Assembly (NCBI GenBank): GCA_039566865.1
Contig: CM076947.1
Coordinates: 5,711,501 to 5,775,500 of the forward strand
Reading direction: 5' to 3'
DNA: 64,000 nt
Source of the DNA: Aurelia coerulea
Lineage: Eukaryota; Cnidaria; Scyphozoa; Semaeostomeae; Ulmaridae
Position 1 is the first letter of the stretch. Each line of letters starts with the position of its first letter. Made by a program: the position numbers and the translations under genes. Below the pieces are notes generated by a model. That model was not told the origin of the DNA and did not search any database. It saw only the letters and a list, made by a program, of their open reading frames with translations. Below are positions 43,488 through 55,638 of the stretch, in pieces.

Positions 43488-46400
43488 ATGGAGTGTCCAT
43501 TGAAAGACTGCGATTTTAAATACAAGAATGACATCCAGCTTATTGAACATTTTACGAGACATCATCGGGATCCAATAATTACGGTAAGATTCTGTGTTTG
43601 GTGCATTTATACAGTCACTACCATCTGAAGTTTGGTAATTCATCTACCTTTATGAAATTGCACGAAATATTTGGCATTTCAGACTTTCTCTCGGGGAGGG
43701 GGAGGGGGTGGTAGCTCGACCTATAACGCGACTCAAATAAACCCTTCTCCTCTGAGCCAATATGTTAAATACGCCCATCCCTATTAAGCCCCCCCCCCCA
43801 TTCATACCAATTTCTGTAGGATATCAAAGATTCTCCATTCATTGAGCTTAATAAGTTTGCATGCATGTTAATTTTGATGTGGTTTGAGATCAACGGTAAG
43901 GAAAGATTATCATTTAGACCGGAAACTATGAAACATTGCCTGTAATTGCAATACTTCTGCAAAATGTTCTCCAGAACAGAACCCAGTATTCAGCAAAGAT
44001 TCAAAAAAGAATACCTTTAATTTCGTAAAATGTCTGCAAATTGCGAAAATGATACCCATAATTCCATAGCGTTTTGAAAGAAGGTATTTCTATTTACCTG
44101 TCAGTAAGTGCTACTTTTTGTAAGTCACCCCCTTATCAACCCTATCTAGACTAGGGGGGCACAAAGTGCCCCGTGCCCCCCTAGTGAATTTTTTCACACT
44201 GCTCATCGAGTACCTCCAGAATAGTAGGAGACATCCTTTCATGTCAATTTCAAAAATGTTGACATTGATTCAGGGGTCAACACATGACTTTAAATTGAGT
44301 GCTCCGCAAAATAAATACCTTTTGAGTTATAACTTTGAAGCCACTGGCTCTATGACAATGAAAAAAGCATTGCTGAACTGGTCTTAAGACGGGCTTTCAT
44401 TTGATATGTAGTTTATTGATTTTTGATAACGTCATCAATAATTGGTTGTTGCGCATGCATAATGATGAAAAACCATGTTAGGCTTCTTTTTCAAAAAATG
44501 AGCAACATCATATGATGCAACAGTTCTTTTTATGTATATTCAGCATTTTATGCTATTTTTAAAGTAATTTATAATCATTTTTAGACAAAAACCACTATTT
44601 TTTGCGTACAAAATAAATAAATGCTCACATCAGCAAAAATATTGGTGTTACGGAACAAAAATTTTAAAATAAGAATTACAAGGATATAAATCCTTCTATG
44701 TTTCAAATCTCACATCAATATATTTTATTGATTTGGAGATACAAAGCGACAAAGTCCATGTGGTTTTACACCCAACTTAGCAACATTTGCTGACGTCAGC
44801 ACTTACTCACGTGACATAGACAAAAATACGTCATCTTGTTTGCCTTACCGTGTTTGTTACTTGTGCCAAGTTTCAAGACGAGTTCAACAATGTTTGTCTC
44901 GTGGTCATAGAGCCAGTGGGTCCAAAGCTATGACTTAAAAGGTATTTATTTTGCGGAGCACTCAATTTAAAGTCATGTGCTGACCCCCGGAATCAGTGTC
45001 AAAATTTTTGAAATTGACATGAGAAGATGTCTCATAGATAGAAACTAAAAGTCACAAAAAAGCTAGACTATTCTAGAGATACTCGACGAGCTGTGTGGAA
45101 AAGTTTACTAGGGGGGGGGGGCACAAAGTCTGGATAGGGTTAAAGCATTCGTTGATTAGTAAACTCAATGTATAATTACTGTAGCCTAATTTTAGTTTGA
45201 TTTTTACAGGTCAACAAAAGTCCGTCAGCAAGTCCAGCTAAGAAGAAGGGACGAATAGAATGTGTTGTAATTGATTCGGACGAGGAGCCAGATAATATTG
45301 ATTCTCAAATGAAGGTATCCCGAAGCTTGTTCATGGACTCAGAAAAGGCAAATTTTGAAGGCAAACGAGTGAAAACAGAACAGATTGATCCACAGAGTAG
45401 CCCCATACCGAAGCAAGAAACGCAAGTGCATAATTTGGAGTCTGATGTGGCAGCAAATGATTCCTCCGATTTTTCAGAAGAAGAATCCTTTGCATCTAGT
45501 TCAACTGGCTCACTACCAGCAATGCAATTTCAACCAGAAACTTTTGGCATCTGGCCAAAAGCTGCATTTGATGACGACAATGGGAAACCCCTTTCGGAGG
45601 TCTTCAAAAGATTCTCCAACGTGCAACCGAGAAGAACCGTAAATGTCCCGTACGATATAAACGGCTTGTCTGTAATTGTTGTTCCACTGAGAGGAAATTG
45701 CTCGAAGATCGCAAGCGTCAAGGATGGGAGACCTTGGGCCCCCGATGTCCCAACAAAGTGGGCTGGTTTTGCTGACTTGTCCGTGCGACGTTCGCTGTGC
45801 AAAGGAGGCTTGAGGTGTCCAAACATTAACTGTTTATACTGGGCACAGTATGGTCACCCAAATCAAACGCAGTTTGATACGGTGAAAAAGGCAAATAATT
45901 GCCGCATCTGCCAGTCGGAGGCAGAAACAGATCATTGCCATGCAAAGAGGTATGTGGTTTTTTTCAAAGAATATGCTGTGGTTTGCCACGAGGGCGAACA
46001 TTCATGCGTTGCAATTGAACCAATTAAACTTGATAAAGAAGACGTAAAGAGGGCTTTCAAAGAGAACCCCAAGCTGAATGCAGGCCAGTTTTCAAATCTC
46101 CGTATAACCAGCTCGATCCGTGATGGGAAAGATTGGAATGAGCTTGATAAAGTTGCTGCCAATTTGCTTGATAACAAGATGATTGCGAACTTGAAAAAGT
46201 CCGCTAGTGGTGAGGTATCTACTGATAAAGATGACTTTCTTTGCCTACGTGACTTCAAGCAACACTGTGATAAACGTGATATCTTCTACATTTACAAAAT
46301 CAGTTCGCGAGAACTTAACCCCAGCCAGCCAAACTTTGTTTTCAAGACTAGTAAGACAAAGCTTCAAATTGCCAGGAACATGAACATTGGAAGTGACCAT

Positions 46401-48086
46401 GCTTTCCTGGAAGGGGAGCCATGCTTCTTTGACGGCAAAGCAGGAAAGCTGAGGAAGAACCTGAAGACATTAACTCTGAGTATGTTTCATCCACTCCTAT
46501 GCAAGCAAATTCCATTAGCAGTTATGGACTGCGAGTCGGAAAACACCGAAAATGTAGTTATTTTTTGGAAAGTGCTCAACGAGTGTATTCAGTTGGAATC
46601 TGGAGAAACAGGAATAGTGTTTAATCCTCACGGATTCTGCTTTGATATGGCTGCTTGTAACCGAGAAGCTGGTGTTCAAGTTTTTGGAAACGGATTCCTG
46701 GATAAAATTAAGTCATGCGAATTTCATTTCAAACAATGCAGAAACAGGCACAGGCAAAGACTTCCAAATCCAGATGATCGGGAGACATTTACAAAGTTAA
46801 CTGATGCACTTTTGACAGCCTTAACAATGGAGGCATTTGAAGCACTCTTTGAAGATTTGGATGCGTTCGTTGAAGAAGACATACAACGCATTGGTTTGAA
46901 ATCCTGGTTGAAATGGTGGTATAATCGACGGGACTTGATATTTCCTGCTTTCACCAAGCACCTTAATGTACCTCGGAGCAATTTGGCCGAAGTCATTCAT
47001 GCGTCCTGGGCAAACAGAAGGGAGGTGAATCTGTCCTTGTTAGATGCATGTGCATTTGATGTGAAAGAAAGCTATGAATTGGATCTTCAGTTGAAGGAGT
47101 TTGAAAGCGGACGTTACAAAGGAGGTTCTGGTCCAAACCTTGCTGAAAAAAGATCATCTGATGACCGCGTAAAAGCAAAAAGATATGCAGATCAAATATT
47201 CGAGTTTTCAGTACCACCTTCCTCATCGTCACCAAGAAGTCAAACAAGCATCAATCCAAGTGATAGTCATCGGGCAGACCTTCAGAGAAAAGAAAATGTT
47301 GACATAGGTCGAGAAATTAAATTTCGAGACAAGCGAAGTAAAACCATGTTGAGGAAAATTGACTCAGCAATATCTGCAGAGAAGAAGATTAAAGTGAAGA
47401 GCGTACGTGACAAGGATGATGGAAGAGAATACCAGATAATGGGAGCAACACCTACCTTACAAAAAGAGCCATACCTAACGTTCATTGGACTTGTCCCTCA
47501 GTGCTCATGTCCTGATCATCTTCGAAATTCAAATGGTGGTCCTTGTAAGCATATTATCTGGATATACCTATATATTTTCAAGCTTGACAGAGATGATAAG
47601 CTGTTGCAGCAAACATCACTGACAGTAGGTGAACTGACGAGGTTGTTGGCAACAGACGAAATAGATGAAGAGTATAAGATCAGAGGAAGAAAGCCAGCCA
47701 ATCGATACGAAATATGTCAGCGTCTTCTCAAAGATGATCAGAGAAACGTGTCTTATGATCACAAATGGTCTTTAGTGAGGAAGCAGAAGAAGAGAGGAAA
47801 AAATCCAACGTGCACAAGCTGTAAACTTGAAATGGAAGAAGGGAAAATGTGCTTGCAGGCAAAAGGATTATATGTTCCCTTCGAGCAAGAATTCGTTCTT
47901 GGCCACGAATGTTGTTTGATGTTGAGTCCAAGTCATAATGGCCCTAAAACGTCAAAAACTGCGGCCTGTAGAGGCAGTCTTGGCAGAAATAAACTGCACG
48001 AAAGAAGACGTGGTCACTTAGGCCCATTTTTGAGTGAACCCGGAAATCGAAGAGAATTGAAAGGAAAACATGAAGTAATGGCAAAA
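43488..48086 (+). CDS. C2H2 + SIM + WRKY-GCM1-type finger + MULE DDE + SWIM protein (spliced)
   Basis: CDS is joined from 43488-43583 and 45210-48086 (GT-AG, in frame, 991 codons to the next donor). Exon 1: C2H2 finger (CPLKDCDFKYKN to HFTRHH). Start of exon 2: IECVVIDSDEEPDNID, a canonical SUMO-interacting motif. Counting from the Met at 45309: WRKY-GCM1-type zinc module about 140-235 (C164, C170, C175, C198, C201, C210, C226, H231); MULE transposase core about 370-570 with Asp375, Asp446, the C470-x2-H473 motif and Glu561 (SNLAEVIHASWANR) as candidate DDE residues; SWIM finger C732-x-C734-x11-C746-x-H748; and a C-terminal Cys/His cluster about 835-868. No stop or frameshift in over 900 codons, unlike its neighbours. 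The sequence AAAA|GTAAGTATT at 48086-48087 is a good donor, so further exons are likely and the downstream stop at 48144 may be intronic. No TIRs were found around it. It may be a domesticated or an intact autonomous MULE transposase. Confidence 0.85.
44140..45139. mobile_element. Complete TTAA-type (piggyBac-like) non-autonomous element, 1 kb, in an intron
   Basis: Left end CCCTATCTAGACTAGGGGGG (preceded by TCAA, a TTAA variant) and right end GTCTGGATAGGG followed by TTAA (45140-45143) are inverted. The inverted similarity extends through GTTTACTAGGGG, the CACAAAGTG palindrome and the TTTTGCGGAGCACTCAATTT block. It lies in intron 1 of the MULE-SWIM gene. Other copies: 49618-50497, 61309-62012 (truncated), 29150-29482 (deleted), and a left end at 2750. 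Confidence 0.85.
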
Positions 48087-48144
48087 GTAAGTATTAATAT
48101 CAAAAATATGATCATTAATGATGACATAACTCAAAATATACTTT

Positions 48145-49617
48145 GAATTACGGCCCTAGATCTTGCGTACGAAGGCTCTTAATTTGCGGCTTTGATTCTG
48201 TGTTTACAGTGTGGCCGCCATCTTGTACATTCCATAATGGCGCTAGTATCCATGAAATGGCTTATTCTGCATCCCAAATGGATCATTTTGATAAGAGATT
48301 ATGATTCAATTTTCAAATCTCATTTTTATTATTCCTGGGTGATGGTATGGTATATCGATTCAACAGGGGTGTATTGTTTTCAGGGTATCGCTTTCACCTT
48401 TTTCTAGAGCAGGGTATTCAAAGAAGCAAATTTCTCTGGAACCGGTTGTCCAAACAAGTCAAAAGGGGAGATTTTGCTAGACAAAGTTATTATTTGAAGT
48501 ATACATCTGAATGATTTGTTATATTATGCCGCAGTAAGGAAATAGCTTCGTTATTGGATTCTTACGCCGCAGTTATGTCACAGTTATGCCAAATAAAATT
48601 GACTCTTACAAATTTTTCATGGCTTGATTTGAATTCAATGCGGTATGACTTTGACCCATGAACTACAATCTTGGCCAAAATACTTGGGACAAATCATAAA
48701 ATTGCACTACTTCGGTCTTTGATTACGTGCCCCCGCCCCCCCCTTCTCAAAGTTGCTTGAATCAACCGCCTTTCGACCTTCTCAACATTGAAGTAGGGGG
48801 AAGGGGGGATTAGGAGACTCTAAACGTATGTTTTCTCCTCGATATTTTAGGAAACATCATGAAGACACTGAAATTTGCCTGCGTCCCAGCTTCTTTTGGC
48901 TAGGATTGTCTGAAAATGATTGTTAACAAATAATACCTCATAGCTTGAGAACCCATAGAGATTTCTGTGTGAAATTTTAACACCGTCATCCCCAACACAA
49001 GAAGTGAGTTCTCAGCTATCTATGCCGAAATAGGCGTTGTTCGTTAAATTCGCTGAGCACCTTCTTAAAAATGGGCGTGGCAAAATTGCTGCAATTTTCA
49101 CTCACATAAAGATTCCCTGATAAAAAGTGACATACATTAGGATTCTGAGCTTTCTTCCGCTATCGTAAGACTGTGTACTCCGCGGCTCTTTGAAAATGAC
49201 TTATCATTGCAAGAAAGCTTTTGGGCTCATTGTTTGAGGTGCGGTTTCTTGTGAATTCTTCGGTTCTCACAACGGCGCTCCACAGAAAAATGCCCCATAA
49301 TTTGGGGATAAGTCACGCTTTTTTGGCAAATTCGTCCGATTCCACATTTTAACATCAAAGTCTTCCTATTCATGCAAAAAACCAAGTATAAATTGCCTGG
49401 AAGGTGGAAATGTCACGGCGCTCAAAAATTAAAAAACTTAAAATAAACAGTTCCGGATAAGTTTCTTTTGAACTCTATTGAGAACCGTCAGAAATCATAT
49501 TTCACGAAAATATCGATGCAAATACTGACTATGGGCTAATAAAGCTCATTTTTCTCATTAAAATGAGACAAAATTTGTTAGAATAGGGCAAACGTTGCCG
49601 ACGTCATTAATGTTTAA
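48145..49617. other. 3' side of the MULE-SWIM gene, no further exon identified
   Basis: G/C-runs near 48730-48810 (GCCCCCGCCCCCCCC against GGGGGAAGGGGGG) may mark another small palindromic element. No coding continuation was found by eye. Confidence 0.4.
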
Positions 49618-50497
49618 CCCTATCCAGACTAGGCTTTTTGAAACTTTGGGGAGACTAGGGGGGGGGCACAAAGTGCCCCCCTGGTTTTTCATAGAATCAT
49701 AAGTGCCAGAGATTTGAAACTTGGCACAAGTAACAAACATGATAAGGCAAACAAGATGATGTGATTTGTTTTTGTTTATGTCACATGATTAAGTGCTGAC
49801 GTCAGCAAATGTTGCTAATTTGGGTGTAAAACCACATGTAATTTGTCACATTGTATCTCCAAATTGATAAAATATATCGATGTGCTATTTGAAACATAGA
49901 GGGATTATATCCTTGTAATTCTTATTTTGAAATTTTTGCTTTGTAACACTAATATTTTTGCTGATGTCAGCATTTATTTATTTTATACGAAAAAAGAGCG
50001 ATTTTTGTCTAAATCGAAATTGATTATAAATTACTTTTAAAAATAGCATAAAATGCTAAATATACATAAAAAGACCTGCTGCATCATATTATGTCACTCA
50101 TTTTTCTAAAAAATGAAGCATAACATGGTTTTTCGCCAGTACGCATGCGCAACAACCAATTGTTGATGAAGTCATCAAACATCAATAAACTATATATCAA
50201 ACGAAAGCTTGTTTCAAGACAAGACAAGTTCGGCAATGTTTGTCTCATTGTCATCGAGCCAGTGGTTTCTAAGCTACGACTTAAAAGGTATTTTTTTGGC
50301 CGAGCACTCAATTTAAAGTCATGTGTTGACCCCTGGAATCAGTGTCAAAATTTTTGAAATTGACATGAAAAGATGTCTCATAGATAGAAACTAAAAGTCA
50401 CGAAAAAGCTAGACTATTCTAGAGATACTCGATGAGATGTGTGGAAAAGTTTACCAGGGGGGGGGACTTTGTGCCCCCCCTCCTAGTCTTGATAGGG
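49618..50497. mobile_element. Complete TTAA-type non-autonomous element, 880 bp
   Basis: TTAA (49614-49617), CCCTATCCAGACTAGG and a G-run palindrome at the left. CTCCTAGTCTTGATAGGG and TTAA (50498-50501) at the right. Interior blocks (TGCTGACGTCAGCAAATGTT, CAATTGTTGATGAAGTCATC) match the intronic copy at 44140-45139. Confidence 0.85.
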
Positions 50498-50623
50498 TTA
50501 AATTTGGTTATGAGTTCATTTCTTTCAGCTGCACGCTTTTTTTAACTCTATGAGTACTTTCTCATAGATTTCCGCGTTTTTTTTTTTTGTTTTTGGTGTT
50601 GGTAAAGATTTGCCTTTTCTTAA

Positions 50624-50863
50624 AGGCACACTGTCGTGGCACTGATTGGATGAATAAGACAATATGAAAGAATAGAATTAGGCAGGCTTCAGTAATTTCG
50701 CTGTACACTGAAATTCACGAAGATGATAACGATCAGTCTCCCTTTATTCTCGAAACAAAGTATGATCTAAGAGCACAAAGGCTTTATAATGATCCAGAGG
50801 CCAGGTCTTTTGTTAGGGATTTCAACATCGCAACCAGCCAATTACAGCCACGACAGTGTGCCT
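50624..50863. mobile_element. 240-bp TTAA-flanked MITE
   Basis: AGGCACACTGTCGTGGC at the left and GCCACGACAGTGTGCCT at the right are perfectly inverted and flanked by TTAA (50620-50623 and 50864-50867). It is a different family from the CCCTATCC elements. Confidence 0.85.
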
Positions 50864-50867
50864 TTAA

Positions 50868-52166
50868 AGTATTTATCATTTGCAATGATGTCCACAAGAT
50901 CATTAAGCAAACTTTCTGGCCATTGTGTCCTTCTACTTGGCCTTTTATTGGCTTTGCATCACTTGCTTTTTAATTATGTTCAGAATGGCACCATCTCCAC
51001 TTGCTTCACTGTCCCCATCAGTTTCATTATCAGAACCTGTGACTTCTGAAAATGAAAGTGAAATCTTTTAAAAGTCTGTCTTTGCCCTTTAAATTGTTGC
51101 TTGAAAATTTCCAATGGTTGTGCGCAAATTGAATTACCATACTGAGCTTATTCATATCTGAAGCTGCACACAGACTTAAGGGGTATGGCTACTGCAAAAT
51201 GAAAAACTGACACAAAATTAAGTTTTTCGTTATAACTGCGGAACATATGCTTTAATATGTTTGCTATTAGGAGCTGGAGAAATTTTTTCAAAATATTCAC
51301 TTTAAGACGGGGGGTCACCTCTTATAAAATGATAACATTTATGCTGCTGCATGGAATTCTTTAGTATAACTCACTATTACATCAAAATAACTCACATCAT
51401 TGTAAAATTCGTGCAAAATACTGTGACATGACTGTTAGAAAATTTGAAAAAATTGAAGACGGGGGGTCATATCATGAAAAAATACATTTTTGTGCTATGC
51501 TATCTACTAAAGGTTGGATAGCAAATTGAAAACAGTCATGTTACAGTCATGTCAGAGCATCAAAAATTACCCATACCCTGAAAATTTCACAATTTTACCC
51601 CATTCAACAATAAAGCTATGATCTGCAGGGAATATGAACTGCCAGAAATCATGTTTTGGAGAAAATCGCATTTACACTTTAGGGTTAACTTAAGGACATT
51701 GACATTCACTTTTTGCAAGATTTTAATCATTCCTATCACATACTGAGGGACTTATGGGTGCACTTATTTCACCTGCAACTCAGATATACTTGGCTTTTTC
51801 AAATATATCTCTAGAAAGTAAAAATATCCTCTGAATAATTGGTTTCAGCATAAAATAATAATTTTTCATGCAAAACATAAAATTGAAATATACTGGAGAG
51901 GCTTCAACGAATGGGGCTAAAAGTGACAGTAATAATTTCCAAATTCAAATTACATTTTACCATCATAGTAGAAAACACATTTCCTAAGTGACCTATAGAA
52001 AATAAAATTGCTTTTCCTTATGGGGGTTGGATTTGAAATTTTCAGGGGGTTGCCAACGAAATATAAATTCAACATGAAATACTGCAATGCTGACAACACT
52101 CAATGTGAATATGAAATTGTAACCAGTTTTGCGTTATGATCTTCTACAGCAGCAATATATTCTGCA
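50868..52166. other. 3' flank of the Mutator-type transposase gene, no gene recognised
   Basis: AT-rich. The phrase GACGGGGGGTCA occurs twice (about 51305 and 51459), with similar following sequence (AAAATGATAACATTTATG/AAAAAATACATTTTTGTG), suggesting a diverged 155-base tandem duplication. Confidence 0.4.
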
Positions 52167-53627
52167 TTATTTGTTGTTTGTTTGGACAAGGATAATGTTA
52201 GTTTCATCGATAAATGTCATTGAGGGTTCAGCTCCTGATTTCGCACGTGAACTTGTTTTCTCTTTAACGCTAACTTTGTTTTGGTGAAGAGCTATCTCTG
52301 GAAGCTTTCCCAAGCCAAATGCTCCTGCCTGGTAACTTTTGTTTTTCGCAGGTTTGCCTTTCTTTTCCGCTCTCTTCTTTATTCGAATGAGCCTTGCTTT
52401 CATCGATATCTTCTTTGATGCCTGCTGTATTCTCTTACGATCAATACTTTCAAGAATATTCTTTGAGTTGCTTCCAACCGCAATATAACATTCTTGAAGC
52501 AATTCAGCCACAGATCCGCTACCAGTGTTAAAATGGCATACAGTTTCTGCAGCACCTAACACCAGCTTGTGCCTTCCACAAAACTTTCTTTTTGGGCATT
52601 TGCTCCAAAGGATACTATTAATGGATTCATTCTGATTCTGAGTGAGCCCCATTAAACAGCGGCCCAGTAGCTCATCTTTGGTCAGGCGATTGAAAATTGG
52701 TTTCAATTCATTGAAGAAAGGTGCTGGTAATCTCTTACTATCATCATACTCTCTATTATTGCTCCAAAATTTACACCAGCTGTTTTCACTCTTTGGGCAA
52801 TTATCATGCTGTTTTGACAATGAAACTCCATCCTCACAAACCATGTGCTTCATGATTGCCCAGATATCATTGGTCATCTTTTCTTTCTCATTTGCATTGT
52901 TCCTGATTGCCTGCCCAAAGAAATTTTGCATTTTATCCATTACTTTGTCTGTTAACCTTCCTTGCCCACTAACACCCTTACCATCACTTAACTTCTCTCC
53001 TTTCTTTCCATTCTTGAATCTTCTTAATGCTGCTCCAAGGCGCTTTTGGACATGAGCCACACATTCTTCCTTGCAAACAGCATAGGCATCTCCATAAATC
53101 CTATTCATCTCTTCTTTCACATGACCAAAACAGTCTGTGTCCCCATCTCCTACAAAGGTAGTATACTTAAGTTGTCTCCTGTCAACAGAGCGTGCAAACA
53201 TCTCAACTGCTGCTTGAGTTTCCATGCTATCAGAGGACCCTTCATGGTTTATACAGCACTTGCCTTTGTGATTAGACTGCCATTCTTTAAATTCATCGCT
53301 ATTTTTGTCATCATCTTGATGGCTAAGGCATTCATGGCAGTGTTTTGTCTTCACAACATAGTCTAGGACCTCCCCTGTTCGAACTGAAATGATGAAAACA
53401 ACACCATTCTTGGATGAGTGGCCACGACGCTGCCAGGTCCCATCAATGGTTATAGCAACATTTGCAATGAGAGAATCATCAGCTAATCTTTCTATAGCTT
53501 CAGGTTCTTCTTGTTTTGTTATTTCCATGAGCCTTGAAGCAGCATCAATCATTTTATTTTCAGCATGGTTCTCTGAGCAGGACGGAAAATTGCATTTGCC
53601 ATGCGCGAAGAGCGCACAGGGGATCAA
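52167..53627 (-). CDS. Mutator-like transposase, core intact
   Basis: The 486-codon frame has no stop. Motifs by residue: VAITIDGTWQRRGHSSKNGV (Asp62), a zinc-like CHECLSHQ, then INHEGSSDSMETQAAVEMFA (about 126), FVGDGDTDCF (Asp161), ECVAHVQKRL (C189-x2-H192), and LTQNQNESINSILWSKCPK (Glu334), giving a plausible DDE triad. The C-terminus is Lys-rich and may bind nucleic acid or target the nucleus. This is the Mutator-like transposase domain family common in cnidarian and arthropod genomes. The frame opens with TTG, not ATG. A CTGCTCAG acceptor at about residue 18 suggests an upstream exon; the first in-frame ATG is at residue 26. No TIRs were recognised nearby. Confidence 0.85.
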   Translation of the reverse strand: MIPCALFAHGKCNFPSCSENHAENKMIDAASRLMEITKQEEPEAIERLADDSLIANVAITIDGTWQRRGHSSKNGVVFIISVRTGEVLDYVVKTKHCHECLSHQDDDKNSDEFKEWQSNHKGKCCINHEGSSDSMETQAAVEMFARSVDRRQLKYTTFVGDGDTDCFGHVKEEMNRIYGDAYAVCKEECVAHVQKRLGAALRRFKNGKKGEKLSDGKGVSGQGRLTDKVMDKMQNFFGQAIRNNANEKEKMTNDIWAIMKHMVCEDGVSLSKQHDNCPKSENSWCKFWSNNREYDDSKRLPAPFFNELKPIFNRLTKDELLGRCLMGLTQNQNESINSILWSKCPKRKFCGRHKLVLGAAETVCHFNTGSGSVAELLQECYIAVGSNSKNILESIDRKRIQQASKKISMKARLIRIKKRAEKKGKPAKNKSYQAGAFGLGKLPEIALHQNKVSVKEKTSSRAKSGAEPSMTFIDETNIILVQTNNK

Positions 53628-54358
53628 TGATTACAAGGTCGATTTTACGCGAGCAAAGCTGTAGTGTGGCCTAACTTTCTTCATTTGGAATGTTGTGAAT
53701 ATTGAAGGTTTCTTAACGCAAGCACAAACTTCATTTGAACACAGTTTACCTCGATAATTTTTCAGTTTAGTTTCTTATCAATAGTCGGAAAGAGCTGTGG
53801 ATGCAGGCTGGCACAGAAACAGATTGATGTGATTGTTGACATTGAGCTCTTCTGTGGACATTATTATTACTCCCGATTGGGTTCGTTGCTTTTTTATCCT
53901 GCCAGCAAAGAAGCGCGAAAGAAGACTGAACCTTTCGACCATCTCTTGTAATATAAAATCGACAACCTAATGATAGTTAATGGCCTGATTAACAGGTGTA
54001 CGATACGTGTGAAGTCGCGATGAAACCACTGGTGAATGAAACATGCTTTCTATCTCTGCAATCATCACTCAGCATCGCCCAAAGGAACCTTGTGTCTTGG
54101 AGAATGAACAACGCTTGATATGATGTTGGATTTAATCTTATTTTGCTAATAGTAACTGCAGTAAAGAGAATGTTCGATTTTCTGTGCCATACACAAATCA
54201 TGAAATTGTTTTCAAAAGTCCTATGAAGATCAACAGAGATCCACAGTAAAAACAGGAAGAAATGGGTGTCAAAATTAGAAACAATACACTGGAACTACCA
54301 GAGATATCTAACAATAGTACCGTATTGAAACTGAACGTTCAGCATAAGGGAAAACTCA
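53628..54358. other. 5' side of the Mutator-type gene, no exon identified
   Basis: Short frames only. An upstream exon is expected but not found by eye. Confidence 0.4.
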
Positions 54359-54366
54359 GTTACAAT

Positions 54367-54533
54367 CAGAGACGTAGGAACCGGGGGGGGCACTGGGGGC
54401 ACGTGCCCCCCAAGATTTTGCAATAAACAAAGAAGTGCCCTTTTTATTTTCAGGAAATGTCCCTTTAGCTTAAGAGAAAAGTGCCCTTGAAGTGTCATGC
54501 CCCTCCAAGTTTCAGATGCTTCCTATGTCCCTG
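54367..54533. mobile_element. 167-bp hAT-like MITE, 8-bp TSD
   Basis: CAGAGACGTAGGAACC at the left and GATGCTTCCTATGTCCCTG at the right are inverted and flanked by GTTACAAT (54359-54366 and 54534-54541). The interior has GGGGGGGGCACTGGGGGCAC and a C-run. The opposite-orientation relative is at 56549-56713. Confidence 0.9.
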
Positions 54534-54599
54534 GTTACAATGTTCAGGTCTTCATTCATGTTTGAAGGATCTACACGTATTTTTTTGTAAGAAACTGCC

Positions 54600-54795
54600 C
54601 ATAAGCGTACGGGAAGAAAAAATCTAGGGGGGCGGCCCGACACAAAGTCCATTGTTTACCAACATTTTTGCCCGACTGAGGGCAGATTTTTGCCCGACTA
54701 AGGGCAGATTTTTGCCAGATTGGGGCTGATTTTCGACGATTTCTCAAATATTGGGGGGCTGCCGCCCCCCGGCCCCCCCACCCCGTACGCTTATG
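54600..54795. mobile_element. 196-bp CATAAGCGTACGGG element, 8-bp TSD
   Basis: CATAAGCGTACGGG at the left and CCCCGTACGCTTATG at the right, flanked by AAACTGCC (54592-54599 and 54796-54803). The interior has two copies of GGGCAGATTTTTGCC and G-run/C-run blocks at both ends. The 8-bp TSD suggests the hAT superfamily. Confidence 0.9.
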
Positions 54796-54803
54796 AAACT
54801 GCC

Positions 54804-55528
54804 CATAAGAAACTCAACTCTCAGATCACCAAAAAATTTAGGAACTCCAGTACTGGGAGAAAATAAGTTAAGAAACTATTTATTTTGATAAAGGAAGTCC
54901 TTGACATATTGTTGCCTTACTTTTACTTGTTTCCTGTATTATATTACTCGTAAGGTACTTAATGTCTAAACATTGGAGAGGCTTAAAAAATGTTGTTTTG
55001 AAATATTTGAACATGAAGATTGTTATGGAACCTCTAAGAAACTCGTAAGGAACTCTGAGTACTCAAAATCTGATAATCTTAAGAAACTTTCAGTAGTACT
55101 GCCCCAAATTCTTAGTTTCTGAACAAAATACGTGTATGTCATCATCGTCAATGTTAGGAGTCGAAAAACAATCTTTGCCACAGTTGACAGAATCGTGCTG
55201 CTAAGGGCTAAATCCCCATCTCTAACGGACCACTAAATTTGCCCTTAAATTTTCCTTTGTCATGGGCGTACTACCACCTCTCATTATAGGCTGATTTGTG
55301 TCTGTGGTCAGGGCCTAATCTTATGGGAACTTCATTATCTAGATTGTGATGTTAATATTACAAAGTTCACTGCCACAAAATTAACTGCTGCAAGTTTTTC
55401 TTCAGAAATTGATTATGAATATATAACCTATTTGAATTTTCATCACAAAGTAACTATTTTGATCACAAAATAACAATTTTGAACAGATTTGAGCTGCACC
55501 CCCACCCCCTGTTAATGGCCCAATTTCA
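54804..55528. other. No gene recognised
   Basis: AT-rich spacer with only short frames. Confidence 0.4.
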
Positions 55529-55530
55529 TA

Positions 55531-55638
55531 GCCTGCGTGAAGCCTCTGCTGTCACTGCGGAGCGGAGGGAGGAGGAATGAGCGGAAATCTTTCCTCCTCC
55601 CCTCCGCTCCGCAGTGACAGAAGAGGCTGCATGCAGGC
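55531..55638. mobile_element. 108-bp hairpin MITE, TA-flanked
   Basis: Nearly perfect palindrome: GTCACTGCGGAGCGGAGGGA pairs with TCCCCTCCGCTCCGCAGTGAC, and GCCTGCGTGAAGCCTCT with AGGCTGCATGCAGGC. TA lies on both sides. A related end (GTAGCCTGCGTGCAGAG) is at about 4749. Confidence 0.85.

Noticed and set aside
48087..48146. Last 19 residues of the long MULE-SWIM frame as the true C-terminus
   Set aside because: They follow a strong GTAAGTATT donor and change to low-complexity Ile/Asn sequence, so intronic read-through is more likely.
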